The position numbers and the translations under genes are program-made. 64,000 nt of DNA, taken from NCBI RefSeq assembly GCF_027364955.1, contig NZ_DAHXOI010000001.1:1-64000 (forward strand). The letters run 5' to 3'. The notes under the pieces are model-generated. The model saw only the letters and a list, made by a program, of their open reading frames with translations, was not told the DNA's origin and did not search any database. Below, piece after piece: positions 47,235 to 58,926 of this stretch. Positions within the stretch are counted from its first letter, which is position 1; every line of letters starts with the position of its first letter. This stretch comes from Ferrimicrobium sp. (GTDB taxonomy: Bacteria > Actinomycetota > Acidimicrobiia > Acidimicrobiales > Acidimicrobiaceae).

Positions 47235-47576
47235 GTGGACAGCCCGTCAGTGGCCCGAGGTATGGTAGCGAGTTTTAGCGAGGCAATTGCCAAAATGATT
47301 GAGTCCTTCGGGACCATGGTGCTTTCGCTCGTTGTCGCCGTCGTGGTTGGTCAGTGGACGCACTCCTGGGCGTGGGGTGTAGGAATAGCCGTTTTTGGAG
47401 TTGTGGGGTCAATTTTGTCGATGTATTACCGCTCGAAGGCGGAGATCGACAGCACTCCTGTGCCAGTCAAGACGCGGCGTCCCGAGAGAGGTGGTGTTTC
47501 GCGTTTGCTCGAGTCAGATCTTGAACTCTCTGACGACGTTCGTCAGGCCGATGCGTGGCTGAGGAGGGACGAGTAG
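47235..47576 (+). CDS. AtpZ/AtpI-like two-helix membrane protein
   Basis: A 113-residue protein with a hydrophobic hairpin (about residues 25-65) and a polar tail. GTMVLSLVVAVVVG and GVGIAVFGVVGSILSMYYR look like the two AtpZ helices. It stands two genes before atpB, the normal position for AtpZ/AtpI, which help load c-subunits or handle magnesium/calcium (family knowledge). GTG at 47235 has GAAGAGG 7 bases upstream; longer starts add no recognised sequence. The tail (SRLLESDLELSDDVRQ) is acidic. Confidence 0.65.
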   Translation: MDSPSVARGMVASFSEAIAKMIESFGTMVLSLVVAVVVGQWTHSWAWGVGIAVFGVVGSILSMYYRSKAEIDSTPVPVKTRRPERGGVSRLLESDLELSDDVRQADAWLRRDE

Positions 47577-47577
47577 C

Positions 47578-48000
47578 GTGTCTAGCACACCTATTCAGCC
47601 TGAGGTGAGTATCGCCAAAGGCTTTCTCATCCGGCTGCTCATCGTCGCCCCAGTGGCGGTTGCCATTTCGTGGGCTCTTGCCGGTGATCGAGGTTTGTGG
47701 TCCGCGTTGTATGGTCTCGCGTTAGTCGCCGTCAACTTCGCCATTATGATCGCGTTCTTCCGTGAGGGTGCCAAATTTGGTATGACGGGTTTGATGGCCG
47801 CTGCTTTTCTCGCACTGCTCATCGGGCTCGGAGTGCTCACGGCGGCGATCATTCCGGTTGCGCATGCGCACTGGATGGATCTTATCGTCTTCGGCCTTGT
47901 GGTGATTCTCGGCCACCTCGCTGCGGTGATTATCGAGGCGCGCCGGGTCTCTGGGCGTTTGGGCGATGATGGTCTTGCTCCCTGGAGATTGGTCAGATGA
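47578..48000 (+). CDS. atpI: ATP synthase I-like membrane protein
   Basis: A 140-residue, four-helix membrane protein (helices about 17-34, 39-60, 68-92, 98-120) of the AtpI/ATP synthase protein I type, which assists c-ring assembly. KGFLIRLLIVAPVAVAI begins the first helix. GTG at 47578 follows the previous stop closely, and the last codons overlap atpB (ATGA at 47997). Position in the operon is the main support; sequence similarity is weak. Confidence 0.75.
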   Translation: MSSTPIQPEVSIAKGFLIRLLIVAPVAVAISWALAGDRGLWSALYGLALVAVNFAIMIAFFREGAKFGMTGLMAAAFLALLIGLGVLTAAIIPVAHAHWMDLIVFGLVVILGHLAAVIIEARRVSGRLGDDGLAPWRLVR

Positions 48001-48767
48001 TTTTTGCGGGCATTAACTTTCCGCCCATAGCGGAGCTGCTGAACTGGAAGCCGATCGCCTTTGGTGGCACGGCGCTCATGTTCAACAAGATCGCCGTCCT
48101 CACACTGCTCTCGGCGGCAATTACCCTTGCGCTGTTCTTTGTCGCTGGACGGCGCCAGAAGCTCGTTCCCCGTGGCATCCAGAACATCATGGAGTCATCG
48201 ATCGACTTTATCACCAACTCCGTCGTGATCGACGTGATGGGTCAAGAGGGGCTAGCGTGGGTGCCGTGGCTCACCGGACTGTTCTTCTTCATCCTGTTCA
48301 ACAACCTCTTTGAAGTCATTCCCTTTATACAGATGCCGGCGACCGCACGAACGAGCGTCACGATCCCTCTTGCGCTCATCGTCTATGTCACCTTTATTGT
48401 GGTAGGCGTCAAAAAGCAAGGCTTTGGTCGCTATTTCAAATCAGCGCTTGTCCCGAGTGGAGTGCCGGTAGCACTGCTGATACTCCTTGTCCCCATCGAG
48501 TTACTCTCTACCTTCATCGTCCGCCCCTTTGCTCTCGCCGTCCGATTGTTTGGCAATATGCTCGCTGGCCACCTCCTGTTGGTGACGTTTGCGGTGATCT
48601 CGGAGGCGCTGTTCGTTCGCAGCATTGGCCTGATTGTGTTGCCGTTACCAGCGGCTACCCTGGTGGTGTTGACAGGCTACGAGATCTTCGTCGGTTTTCT
48701 GCAGGCCTTTATCTTTACCATCTTGACCGCCGTCTACTTAGGCGAATCTTTGGGAGGTGGGCACTAA
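47997..48767 (+). CDS. atpB: ATP synthase Fo subunit a
   Basis: Proton channel subunit next to the c-ring. The 256-residue membrane protein has the essential arginine in PFALAVRLFGNMLAGH and FILFNNLFEVIPF in the helix 2-3 region. The C-terminal helix ends GYEIFVGFLQAFIFTILTAVYLGE. ATG at 47997 overlaps the preceding stop. Eight ATP synthase genes follow in the order a-c-b-delta-alpha-gamma-beta-epsilon. Confidence 0.96.
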   Translation: MIFAGINFPPIAELLNWKPIAFGGTALMFNKIAVLTLLSAAITLALFFVAGRRQKLVPRGIQNIMESSIDFITNSVVIDVMGQEGLAWVPWLTGLFFFILFNNLFEVIPFIQMPATARTSVTIPLALIVYVTFIVVGVKKQGFGRYFKSALVPSGVPVALLILLVPIELLSTFIVRPFALAVRLFGNMLAGHLLLVTFAVISEALFVRSIGLIVLPLPAATLVVLTGYEIFVGFLQAFIFTILTAVYLGESLGGGH

Positions 48768-48792
48768 GGAGTTGGTCTGAAGTTCGCCGTGA

Positions 48793-49128
<336 letters not shown>

Positions 49129-49139
49129 GGAATCGTTTC

Positions 49140-49658
49140 GTGCTTTTCGGAGTAGTTACGCAGTCGCCGAACCCAATTTTGCCCTCGACAGGGGAGATTA
49201 TCTGGTCGGTCATCTCCTTCGGCCTCTTGTTGGTCATATTGGTGAAGTATGCCTTCCCTCCAGTGGCCTCCATGATGGCCAAGCGCAGTGACAAGATCAG
49301 AGACGATCTTGAGGCCGCTGAGTCGGCGCGTCGGGACGCCGAACGTCTCGCAGAGGAGCGCCGCGCTGAGCTTGGTCGCGCACGCGAAGAGGGCCAGCGC
49401 ATCATCGAGGATGCGCGAGCTACCGGTGAGGCGCTGCGCCAAGAAGCAGCGGCTGAGGCACAACGTGAGGCCCAGATGGTACGTGAACAGGCTCAGCTGC
49501 AGGTAGCGGCTGAGCGATCCCGGCTGATCCTTGAGCTTCGGGGTGAATTGGCTGGCATGGCGATCGAACTGTCCACTCGGATACTCGCGCATGAACTCGC
49601 CTCGAGTGAGGTAGATCCCCTGGTGGAGTCCTTCCTCGCGGAGGCGGATTCGGAGTAG
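49140..49658 (+). CDS. atpF: ATP synthase Fo subunit b
   Basis: Peripheral-stalk subunit linking Fo to F1. The 172-residue protein has a membrane helix (about residues 18-40) and a long charged coiled coil (about 45-150), with AERLAEERRAELGRAREE-like heptads. Here it is a separate b protein, unlike mycobacteria where a second b is fused to delta. GTG at 49140 follows atpE by 11 bases; delta starts 3 bases past its stop. Confidence 0.93.
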   Translation: MLFGVVTQSPNPILPSTGEIIWSVISFGLLLVILVKYAFPPVASMMAKRSDKIRDDLEAAESARRDAERLAEERRAELGRAREEGQRIIEDARATGEALRQEAAAEAQREAQMVREQAQLQVAAERSRLILELRGELAGMAIELSTRILAHELASSEVDPLVESFLAEADSE

Positions 49659-49660
49659 AC

Positions 49661-50527
49661 ATGAGAGAGCGAACCCGTGGATTCGCCATCGCCACTCGTG
49701 ATCTTGGGATCAGGAGTGATGAGTTGGCACGCATAACACAAGAGATAGCGGCGGTCGCGGCGCTCGTGACCGACTCCGTCGAATTGACCGATGTACTGAT
49801 CGACCGTGGCCTCCGTTCTGATGTCCGACGATCAGTGTTGGTTGAGCTCTTGAGCGATCGTGTGGACGTGCGGGTCGCTGCGCTCGCTGGCTATGTGGTG
49901 GAGACCGAGTTGGCGGGGGATATTCCCGAAATTCTGGCGGGTCTTGAAGCTGTGCTGCAAAGCACTTACGTCCTTGGTGACGGAATCGAGACGGTGACTG
50001 GTGCGCGCGCGCGAGGATATGCACACGCGATCATGGGCGATCTCGATCGAGATGCTCTGTTGCTCATGCTGGATGAACTCATCAGCGTGACACAGTTGTT
50101 GGCCGGAGACGTTGCGTTGCGAAGGGTGCTGTCAGGTCTTGGCGGCGATCCAGAGCAGCGTATTCACATTGTTGAGGACCTCTTTGGAGGGCGAGTCTCA
50201 CCGGCGGCGTTGTCGGTTATTCGCGCGGTCGTTGCTGTGAGCAACCCGCGCTCCCTAGCGGAGTCGCTCGAGAGGATCATTGGTGACTGCTCCAGGCTGA
50301 TCGAGAGCCAGATTGCCCGAGTGACACTCGCTCGTCAAGCCAATGATATCTACCGTTCGCGGATTGCGTCAACGCTCGAGCATCGTATTGGGCGCGAGCT
50401 GATCGTCGAGTGGAGAGTCGATGAAACACTCATCGGTGGCATGGTCGCCGTCATTGGCGATCGGGTCTACGACGTGAGTGTTGCCAGAGAACTACAGAGG
50501 GCCCAGCAGTTGCTTGCCGGGCGATAA
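49661..50527 (+). CDS. atpH: ATP synthase F1 subunit delta, enlarged by an internal duplication
   Basis: Cap of F1 connecting the peripheral stalk. At 288 residues it is over 100 longer than the usual subunit. Residues about 119-288 hold the normal delta domain: six-helix bundle (GYAHAIMGDLDRDALL...) then the C-terminal domain with RVTLARQ and LIGGMVAVIGDRVYD-type end. Residues about 7-100 are a second copy of the six-helix bundle (GFAIATRDLGIRSDELA ... SDVRRSVLVELLSDRV), aligning with LRRVLSGLGGDPEQRIHIVEDLFGGRV in the other copy. The ATG is 3 bases after atpF. Confidence 0.88.
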   Translation: MRERTRGFAIATRDLGIRSDELARITQEIAAVAALVTDSVELTDVLIDRGLRSDVRRSVLVELLSDRVDVRVAALAGYVVETELAGDIPEILAGLEAVLQSTYVLGDGIETVTGARARGYAHAIMGDLDRDALLLMLDELISVTQLLAGDVALRRVLSGLGGDPEQRIHIVEDLFGGRVSPAALSVIRAVVAVSNPRSLAESLERIIGDCSRLIESQIARVTLARQANDIYRSRIASTLEHRIGRELIVEWRVDETLIGGMVAVIGDRVYDVSVARELQRAQQLLAGR

Positions 50528-50539
50528 CAAGGAGAGACG

Positions 50540-52066
50540 ATGGCGGTAGAGTTGAAAATTGATAAGTCGGAGATCGCTGATGTCATCCGGCGGCGACTAC
50601 AGGAGTACGCGACGACGACCGCAGGCGAAGAGGTCGGCCGAGTGCTGGAGTTCGGTGACGGGATCGCCTCGGTCTCGGGACTCCCCTCGGTGGCGGTGAA
50701 TGAAGTGCTGCGCTTTGCCAACGGGACGGTTGGCCTCGCGCTCAACCTCGAAGAGGATACGATCGGCGTGGTTGTCCTCGGCGAGGAGTCCGGTATCTCC
50801 GAAGGCCAGTTAGTGAAGTCGACGGGCGAGATCCTGTCAGTTCCGGTGGGCGATGCACTTCTCGGTAGAGTTGTCGATCCGCTCGGTCGACCGATCGACG
50901 GGCTTGGTCCTATCGACTCCACAATACAGCGTCGCCTTGAGGTGCAGGCGCCAGGTATTGTCCAGCGCAAGCCGGTTGGAGAACCGCTACAGACTGGAAT
51001 CAAGGCTATCGATGCCATGACTCCGATTGGACGTGGTCAGCGTGAATTGATCATTGGAGACCGCAAAACTGGTAAGACGACGGTGGCGCTCGACACGATT
51101 ATCAACCAGCGTGGCCAGGGTGTGAAGTGTATCTACGTGGCTATTGGGCAGAAAGGTACCTCTATCGCGGCAGTTGTTGACACGTTGCGTGAACATGGGG
51201 CGCTTGAGTATACGGTGATCGTGGCAGCGGCTGCATCTGAGGCTGCGCCGTTCAAGTATCTTGCACCGTATGCAGGCTGTGCGATGGGCCAGCATTGGAT
51301 GGAGAATGGGGAGCACGCCCTGATCGTCTATGACGATCTTTCGAAGCAGGCTGACGCCTATCGGCAGCTCTCGTTGCTTCTTCGTCGTCCACCGGGACGT
51401 GAAGCGTATCCTGGTGACATTTTTTATCTTCATTCTCGGCTTCTTGAGCGCGCGGCGAAGCTGAGCGACGCGCTTGGTGGGGGCTCGCTGACGGCGTTAC
51501 CGATCATTGAGACCAAGGCAGGGGATATCTCGGCCTACATCCCTACCAACGTGATCTCGATCACGGATGGTCAAGTATTTCTCGACTCTGACCTGTTTAA
51601 CTCTGGTCTTCGTCCGGCGATCAACGTCGGGACGTCGGTGTCACGAGTTGGCGGTGCCGCGCAAACCAAGGCGATGAAAGAGGTGTCTGGAAGCCTACGA
51701 TTGGATCTTGCCCAGTTCCGTGAACTCGAGGCCTTTGCCACTTTTGGCTCTGAACTGGATAAGTATGCGCAGGCACAGCTCGATCGTGGTTATCGACTGA
51801 CTGAGCTGTTGAAACAAAATCAAGGAGCTCCTCTCTCCGTTGCCGAGCAGGTAGTGAGCATCTTTGCGGGTACCAACGGTCTTCTTGACGCGCTGCCGGT
51901 GAGTGATGTGTCGAAGTTCTTGGCTGAGATGATTGGGTTCTTGAAGGCTCGACACCCTGATTTCATTGACGGGATTAATGCCAATGGTAAGATGCCGGAC
52001 AAGCAGGCGTTGACGGATGCAATCACCACCTTCGCGGGTGGGTTCGCCACCTCAGTAAAGGTTTAG
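50540..52066 (+). CDS. atpA: ATP synthase F1 subunit alpha
   Basis: Non-catalytic nucleotide-binding subunit. The 508-residue protein has Walker [12 protein letters not shown], the catalytic-site arginine region in the C-terminal half ([14 protein letters not shown]), [24 protein letters not shown] and the VGRVVDPLG-type N-terminal beta barrel. ATG at 50540 has AAGGAGAGACG upstream. Its start is 12 bases past the atpH stop. Confidence 0.97.
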   Translation: MAVELKIDKSEIADVIRRRLQEYATTTAGEEVGRVLEFGDGIASVSGLPSVAVNEVLRFANGTVGLALNLEEDTIGVVVLGEESGISEGQLVKSTGEILSVPVGDALLGRVVDPLGRPIDGLGPIDSTIQRRLEVQAPGIVQRKPVGEPLQTGIKAIDAMTPIGRGQRELIIGDRKTGKTTVALDTIINQRGQGVKCIYVAIGQKGTSIAAVVDTLREHGALEYTVIVAAAASEAAPFKYLAPYAGCAMGQHWMENGEHALIVYDDLSKQADAYRQLSLLLRRPPGREAYPGDIFYLHSRLLERAAKLSDALGGGSLTALPIIETKAGDISAYIPTNVISITDGQVFLDSDLFNSGLRPAINVGTSVSRVGGAAQTKAMKEVSGSLRLDLAQFRELEAFATFGSELDKYAQAQLDRGYRLTELLKQNQGAPLSVAEQVVSIFAGTNGLLDALPVSDVSKFLAEMIGFLKARHPDFIDGINANGKMPDKQALTDAITTFAGGFATSVKV

Positions 52067-52072
52067 GGTCTC

Positions 52073-54461
<2,389 letters not shown>

Positions 54462-54462
<1 letters not shown>

Positions 54463-54854
54463 TGGCGAACGAGACCTTCAATCTGGTGATCGCTAACCCG
54501 GAGTTAGTGCTCTTTGACGAGGAGGTTGAAAGCCTCACCCTTCGTTCGGCACTCGGGGATGCTGCCTTCCTTGCGCATCATGCCCCCTTCGTCGGAGAGG
54601 TGGAGGTGTGTCTGGGCACGGTGGTGAGGAGTCAGGGCGATTCCTTCCAGATTGTGATTGATGGCGGACTGGTTCGAGCCGGCGGTAATCGTGTGGTGGT
54701 TTTGGCCAATGACGCCCAGTTGGCTAGCGACGTTGAACAGGAGTCTCTTCGGCGCAGAAGGCAGCGCTACGAGGAGCGGTTAGAGGAGCTTGATGATGCG
54801 ATCGCGGAGGCTGAACTGCGGTCTCTCGAGCTTCGGGGGAGTCTGATCGACTAG
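54462..54854 (+). CDS. atpC: ATP synthase F1 subunit epsilon
   Basis: Rotor subunit with inhibitory C-terminal helices. The 130-residue protein has an N-terminal beta sandwich (FNLVIANPELVLFDEEVESLTL, and HHAPFVGEVEVCLGTV) and a helical, Glu/Arg-rich C-terminus (ELDDAIAEAELRSLELRG). GTG at 54462 overlaps the atpD stop by one base. Last subunit gene of the operon. Confidence 0.95.
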
Positions 54855-55823
54855 GTGACGCCGCGAGTTCGGTGCTGTGTGGCGGTAACATTTGCTGATC
54901 CAATCGAGACGGAACTCAACGTTGTCAGAAGGCTTCTCGGATCAAGGTCGACTGATTGGATCCCTCCTCATATCACCCTTGCTCCACCAGTGGATTGCAC
55001 TCCGATGGAGGCGTGGTTGTGGGTGGGCAGGATCGGTGCCTTGAGCACACAGGTGGCACCTGTCGATCTCGAGTTGAGCGGCTTTGACATCTTCGCGAAT
55101 CGCCGGATCACGGGACATCTCCCGGTCGTGGTTGGCCGAGGGGCCCTTAGGCAGTGGCATGATCGTTTGGTGGCTCAGCCGGATGAACGCCCCTACCTCC
55201 CCCATGTGACGGTCGTAGAGGACCTTGATCTTGATGCGAGTTCCGTCCTCCGGGAGCGGTTGGCGCGTTACACCTTGGCGGTTCAGGCGAGTGAAGTAAC
55301 CCTGCTGGTCGCCGATGCACGAGGGCAAAGGAGACGTTGGCGACCATTCCTACGGGCCCTCGTAGGCTTTGGTGGTCTGCGACGTCGCGCACATCGATCA
55401 GTTGTGGCAGTCGTATCACAATCGAGTCCATTGTCGCACCCCCAATCTGCGCCCTCGATAAGTTGTTGGTTGCTGAATGTCTCGGGAGAGCTGCTCGGTT
55501 GGGGCGAGGCAATAGGTGGTCCAAGTGGAGTTTGGATACTCAATGACCCGGTGCTACTCGATGGTGACCTCATTGGGTGTGGTTTCGACGAACTGATCGT
55601 CGAGGAGCTGATGGAGTACCTGCGACCTGCCACCATTGTCGGGCAGTCGTCGACCAACATCCTTGATGCCTTTGGAGCCAGGTCGATGAGTCCGGAGGCA
55701 GCACGGTTGTTAGGCCTCGATCAGTTGAGTCTCGACCACCCCGGTTTGGCCATGGCCGATTCGCAGGTGTTGGCTGGCTCTTACGCCATCAGATGGAAGT
55801 TTTTAAGCTTCTCCACGCGATGA
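54855..55823 (+). CDS. 2H-phosphoesterase (LigT-like) with an extra C-terminal domain
   Basis: A 322-residue protein whose N-terminal half (to about residue 170) is a 2H phosphoesterase/RNA 2',3'-cyclic phosphodiesterase: the two H-x-T motifs are PPHITLAPP (H39) and LPHVTVVED (H117). Residues about 180-322 are unlike LigT and I do not recognise them; they contain WLLNVSGELLGWGE and GFDELIVEELMEYL. GTG at 54855 begins directly after the atpC stop, so it rides on the ATP synthase transcript. Its 3' end runs 43 bases antiparallel into glpX. Confidence 0.8.
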   Translation: MTPRVRCCVAVTFADPIETELNVVRRLLGSRSTDWIPPHITLAPPVDCTPMEAWLWVGRIGALSTQVAPVDLELSGFDIFANRRITGHLPVVVGRGALRQWHDRLVAQPDERPYLPHVTVVEDLDLDASSVLRERLARYTLAVQASEVTLLVADARGQRRRWRPFLRALVGFGGLRRRAHRSVVAVVSQSSPLSHPQSAPSISCWLLNVSGELLGWGEAIGGPSGVWILNDPVLLDGDLIGCGFDELIVEELMEYLRPATIVGQSSTNILDAFGARSMSPEAARLLGLDQLSLDHPGLAMADSQVLAGSYAIRWKFLSFSTR

Positions 55824-56767
55824 ACAGCCTCGATCGTTCTCACGGTTTTGCTTCGCGAGCGCATCACGATGGAGTGCGTAATCGCCTGATCGCGATGCGT
55901 GCGAACGCCCCGCAGTAGTTCGGAGTCCGTGATTCCGGTGGCGGCAAAGAAGCAGTCCTGGGAGTTGACGAGGTCTGAGGTGTGGAGAATCTTATCGAGA
56001 TCGTAGCCGGCGTCGATAGCGCGTTGCTTCTCAGTCTCGTCACGTGGCCACAGCCGTGCTTGAATAGCTCCGTCAACGCACTGGAGGCTAGCGGCGGCGA
56101 TCACCGCTTCGGGACTGCCGCCAATGCCCAGGAGCATATCGATGTTGGACGATGGTAGGGCGGTGAGGAGGGCCGCAGCGACATCACCATCACCGATCAG
56201 AAAGATCCTGGCGCCGGCTGCACGGACCTCCTCGATGAGCTCTCCATGGCGAGGTCGATCCAGAATAGCGACGGTAATGTCCGCAGTCTGACAGTGTCGG
56301 GCTTTCGCTAGTTCTACGACGTTTTCTCGTGGGGTGAGATCGAGTGAGACGGCTCCTACCCCTTCCGGTCCCGTAGCGAGCTTGTCCATGTAGACGATCG
56401 GACCAGGAAAGAACATCGATCCTGTGCCAGCGATCGCGATCACACTCATTGCGCCGCTGCGTCCCATCGCCGTTGGGGTGGTACCTTCGATGGGATCGAC
56501 GGCGATATCGACTTTGGGGCCGGTGCCATCACCAACATGCTCACCATTAAAGAGCATTGGTGCGTTGTCCTTCTCTCCTTCGCCGATGATGACGGTTCCG
56601 TCCATCGCAACCACATCGAGGACACTGCGCATGGCGTTCACGGCTGCGCCGTCCGCTGACTCCTTTTGCCCACGTCCCACCCATTGGGTCGAGGCGAGGG
56701 CCGCTGCCTCTGTGACTCGGACAATTTCGAGTGCGAGGTTGCGATCAGGTGGCGTATTATCGATCAT
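55781..56767 (-). CDS. glpX: Fructose-1,6-bisphosphatase, class II
   Basis: Removes the 1-phosphate from fructose 1,6-bisphosphate in gluconeogenesis. The 328-residue protein has the GlpX motifs ALASTQWVGRGQKESADGAAV (read as ASTQWVGRGQKE), EGEKDNAPML, DPIEGTTPTA and GIGGSPEAV. ATG at 56767. Its last codons overlap the 2H-phosphoesterase gene tail to tail by 43 bases. Divergent from the acyl-CoA mutase gene, 115 bases away. In actinobacteria this is the main FBPase. Confidence 0.95.
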   Translation of the reverse strand: MIDNTPPDRNLALEIVRVTEAAALASTQWVGRGQKESADGAAVNAMRSVLDVVAMDGTVIIGEGEKDNAPMLFNGEHVGDGTGPKVDIAVDPIEGTTPTAMGRSGAMSVIAIAGTGSMFFPGPIVYMDKLATGPEGVGAVSLDLTPRENVVELAKARHCQTADITVAILDRPRHGELIEEVRAAGARIFLIGDGDVAAALLTALPSSNIDMLLGIGGSPEAVIAAASLQCVDGAIQARLWPRDETEKQRAIDAGYDLDKILHTSDLVNSQDCFFAATGITDSELLRGVRTHRDQAITHSIVMRSRSKTVRTIEAVHRVEKLKNFHLMA

Positions 56768-56882
56768 CTAGAGTATGGTAGCACAAGGTGGTCTGCGTGG
56801 GGGCAATGCCAAGTCCCGGGCCTATGTACCACTCGTATTGTTCTTATGTCCACGGTGCGCAAAAAGACTAGACTGAGCGCAT

Positions 56883-58562
56883 ATGACACGTTTTGATGAG
56901 TGGGTGGCGAGCTATGGCCGCGCTCCGAAGAGGCAGGATCGTTTCGAGACACTTTCAGGCATCGAACTTGCTCCGGTCTATACCAGTCAAGGCCCTCTTG
57001 ATGCTGCAACCACGACTACGGGGTCACAGGCTGTACTCGCGGAGCATGAGGAGCTACCCGGTAGCTACCCCTATACCAGGGGGATCTACGCCAGTGGTTA
57101 CCGGACCAAGCTATGGACCATGAGGATGTTTGCGGGGTTTTCGTCGGCTCAGGAGACCAACGAACGCTTTCGCGAGCTGCTGGCCGCTGGTGGTACCGGC
57201 TTGTCGGTGGCGTTTGATCTCCCGACCCTGATGGGACGGGACTCAGATGACCCAAAGTCGCTTGGTGAGGTTGGCAAGTGTGGTGTCGCTATCGACACCT
57301 ATGATGACATGGAGACGCTCTTTACTGGCATTCGACTCGGTGATATCACCACCTCGATGACGATCAACTCGCCAGCTGCCTTTATCTTGGCCTCTTTTGT
57401 AGCAGTAGCTGAGGCGAGTGGCGTGTCGAGGGATAAGCTCGGTGGAACGTTGCAGAATGATATTCTCAAGGAGTATCAGGCCCAGAAAGAGTACTACTTT
57501 CCGCCACGGCCCTCGATGCGTCTCGTGCGTGACACCATGACTTTTGCCGCTGCCGAGATGCCCAAGTGGCATCCCCTCTCGGTCTCTGGTTATCATATCC
57601 GCGAGGCAGGGTCCACGGCGGCCGAGGAGTTGGCCTTTACGATCGCCAATGGCTTTGCCTATGTGGAGACGGGTTTAGCCGCCGGGCTCAAGATTGATGA
57701 TTTCGCGCCACAACTGTCGTTCTTTTTTAACGCGCACATTGATTTCTTCGAAGAGATCGCTAAGTATCGGGCAGCACGTCGTATCTGGGCGCGCTGGATG
57801 CGCGAGCATTACCATGCAGAGGATCCCCGATCTTGGCTACTTCGATTTCATACCCAGACTGCTGGCGTCTCTTTGACTGCCCAGCAACCTGAGCTCAATA
57901 TCGTTCGCACGGCGATTGAGGCGTTAGCGGGAACACTTGGAGGCACGCAGAGCCTTCACACCAACTCGATGGATGAGGTGCTCTCGTTGCCTACGCAAAA
58001 GGCGGCCCGGATCGCACTTCGCACCCAGCAGATCTTGGCCTATGAGACCGGCGTGACGAACGTGGTCGACCCATTGGGTGGATCTTATTTCGTCGAAGAG
58101 TTAACCCGAGAGATGGAGCGACAGGCCGAGGAGATTTTTGCCGAGATTGCTGAGTTGGGTGATGGGTCCATGCTCGAGGGCGCGCTACTTGGCATTGATA
58201 CGTTCTATCACGTGAACCGGATCGCTGACTCCGCGTATGAGCTTGAAAAAAAGATCTCTGCTGGAGATCGCATTGTGGTCGGCGTGAATAACTTCGTCCT
58301 TGAGAACGAGGAGCCCATCGATACCTTGGTGATCGGTCCAGAGGTAGAGAGACTCCAGGTACAGCGGCTCCACGATGTCCGCCAGCGGCGAGACTCTGAT
58401 GAGGTCGCTCGCGCGCTTGCCGAATTGCAGGCCAATGCACGAGACCCTGAGGTGAACCTGATGGAGCCGTTGATCCGTGCGTCACGGGCGCGGGTCTCGG
58501 TTGGAGAGGTCATGGAGGCGCTCGCCGAAGTCTTTGGTTATTACGAGGAGCCTGGCATCTAA
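56883..58562 (+). CDS. B12-dependent acyl-CoA mutase, large (alpha) subunit
   Basis: Carries the substrate TIM barrel of a methylmalonyl-CoA/isobutyryl-CoA mutase-type enzyme (559 residues, no B12 domain of its own). LSVAFDLPTLMGRDSDDP, SLGEVGKCGVAID, GTLQNDILKEYQAQKEYYFPP, GYHIREAGSTAAEELA and FFEEIAKYRAARRIWARW are close to the isobutyryl-CoA mutase group. At the specificity position that is tyrosine (MCM) or phenylalanine (ICM), the motif is RMFAGFSS, i.e. Phe83. The small B12-binding subunit is not adjacent. ATG at 56883. Substrate: isobutyryl- or another acyl-CoA rather than plainly methylmalonyl-CoA (inference). Confidence 0.85.
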   Translation: MTRFDEWVASYGRAPKRQDRFETLSGIELAPVYTSQGPLDAATTTTGSQAVLAEHEELPGSYPYTRGIYASGYRTKLWTMRMFAGFSSAQETNERFRELLAAGGTGLSVAFDLPTLMGRDSDDPKSLGEVGKCGVAIDTYDDMETLFTGIRLGDITTSMTINSPAAFILASFVAVAEASGVSRDKLGGTLQNDILKEYQAQKEYYFPPRPSMRLVRDTMTFAAAEMPKWHPLSVSGYHIREAGSTAAEELAFTIANGFAYVETGLAAGLKIDDFAPQLSFFFNAHIDFFEEIAKYRAARRIWARWMREHYHAEDPRSWLLRFHTQTAGVSLTAQQPELNIVRTAIEALAGTLGGTQSLHTNSMDEVLSLPTQKAARIALRTQQILAYETGVTNVVDPLGGSYFVEELTREMERQAEEIFAEIAELGDGSMLEGALLGIDTFYHVNRIADSAYELEKKISAGDRIVVGVNNFVLENEEPIDTLVIGPEVERLQVQRLHDVRQRRDSDEVARALAELQANARDPEVNLMEPLIRASRARVSVGEVMEALAEVFGYYEEPGI

Positions 58563-58926
58563 GCCATCCCTCGCTCTTTGTTCACGGCTGAGCATGGGTC
58601 GGTACCGAGCGGGAGAGGTTGTGTGGGAGAGGCTGTGGTCGAGCGCGAGCCTGCCAGAATCGATTACTCTCGCGTCGCCATGTCTTCGAGCAGAAGATAG
58701 CTCCTTTAGCTAGGGAATTCGATCTGGTTACGTGATAATCGGAACGGATTCCATAGCAATGCTGCTGGTGCTTGCTGGCTACATCCGCGTACTGAGCCTT
58801 GACGGTCCGACCGATAGGAGTGTCAGATCATCATGCGGACTCGTCGTTGAGCGCGAGATGCGACTATCGAGCATGCAACCGATTCGGCAGAGCGCCGGCG
58901 GGTGCACCAGTTCAGTGTGAGGGTGG
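58563..58926. other. 364-bp gap after the mutase with no gene
   Basis: No frame has protein-like composition. A small B12-binding subunit gene, which would be expected here by analogy with other mutase loci, is absent. Nothing else recognised. Confidence 0.55.

Noticed and set aside
58732-58920. 62-residue plus-strand frame after the acyl-CoA mutase
   Set aside because: No ribosome-binding site, no motif, and it is not a B12-binding domain.
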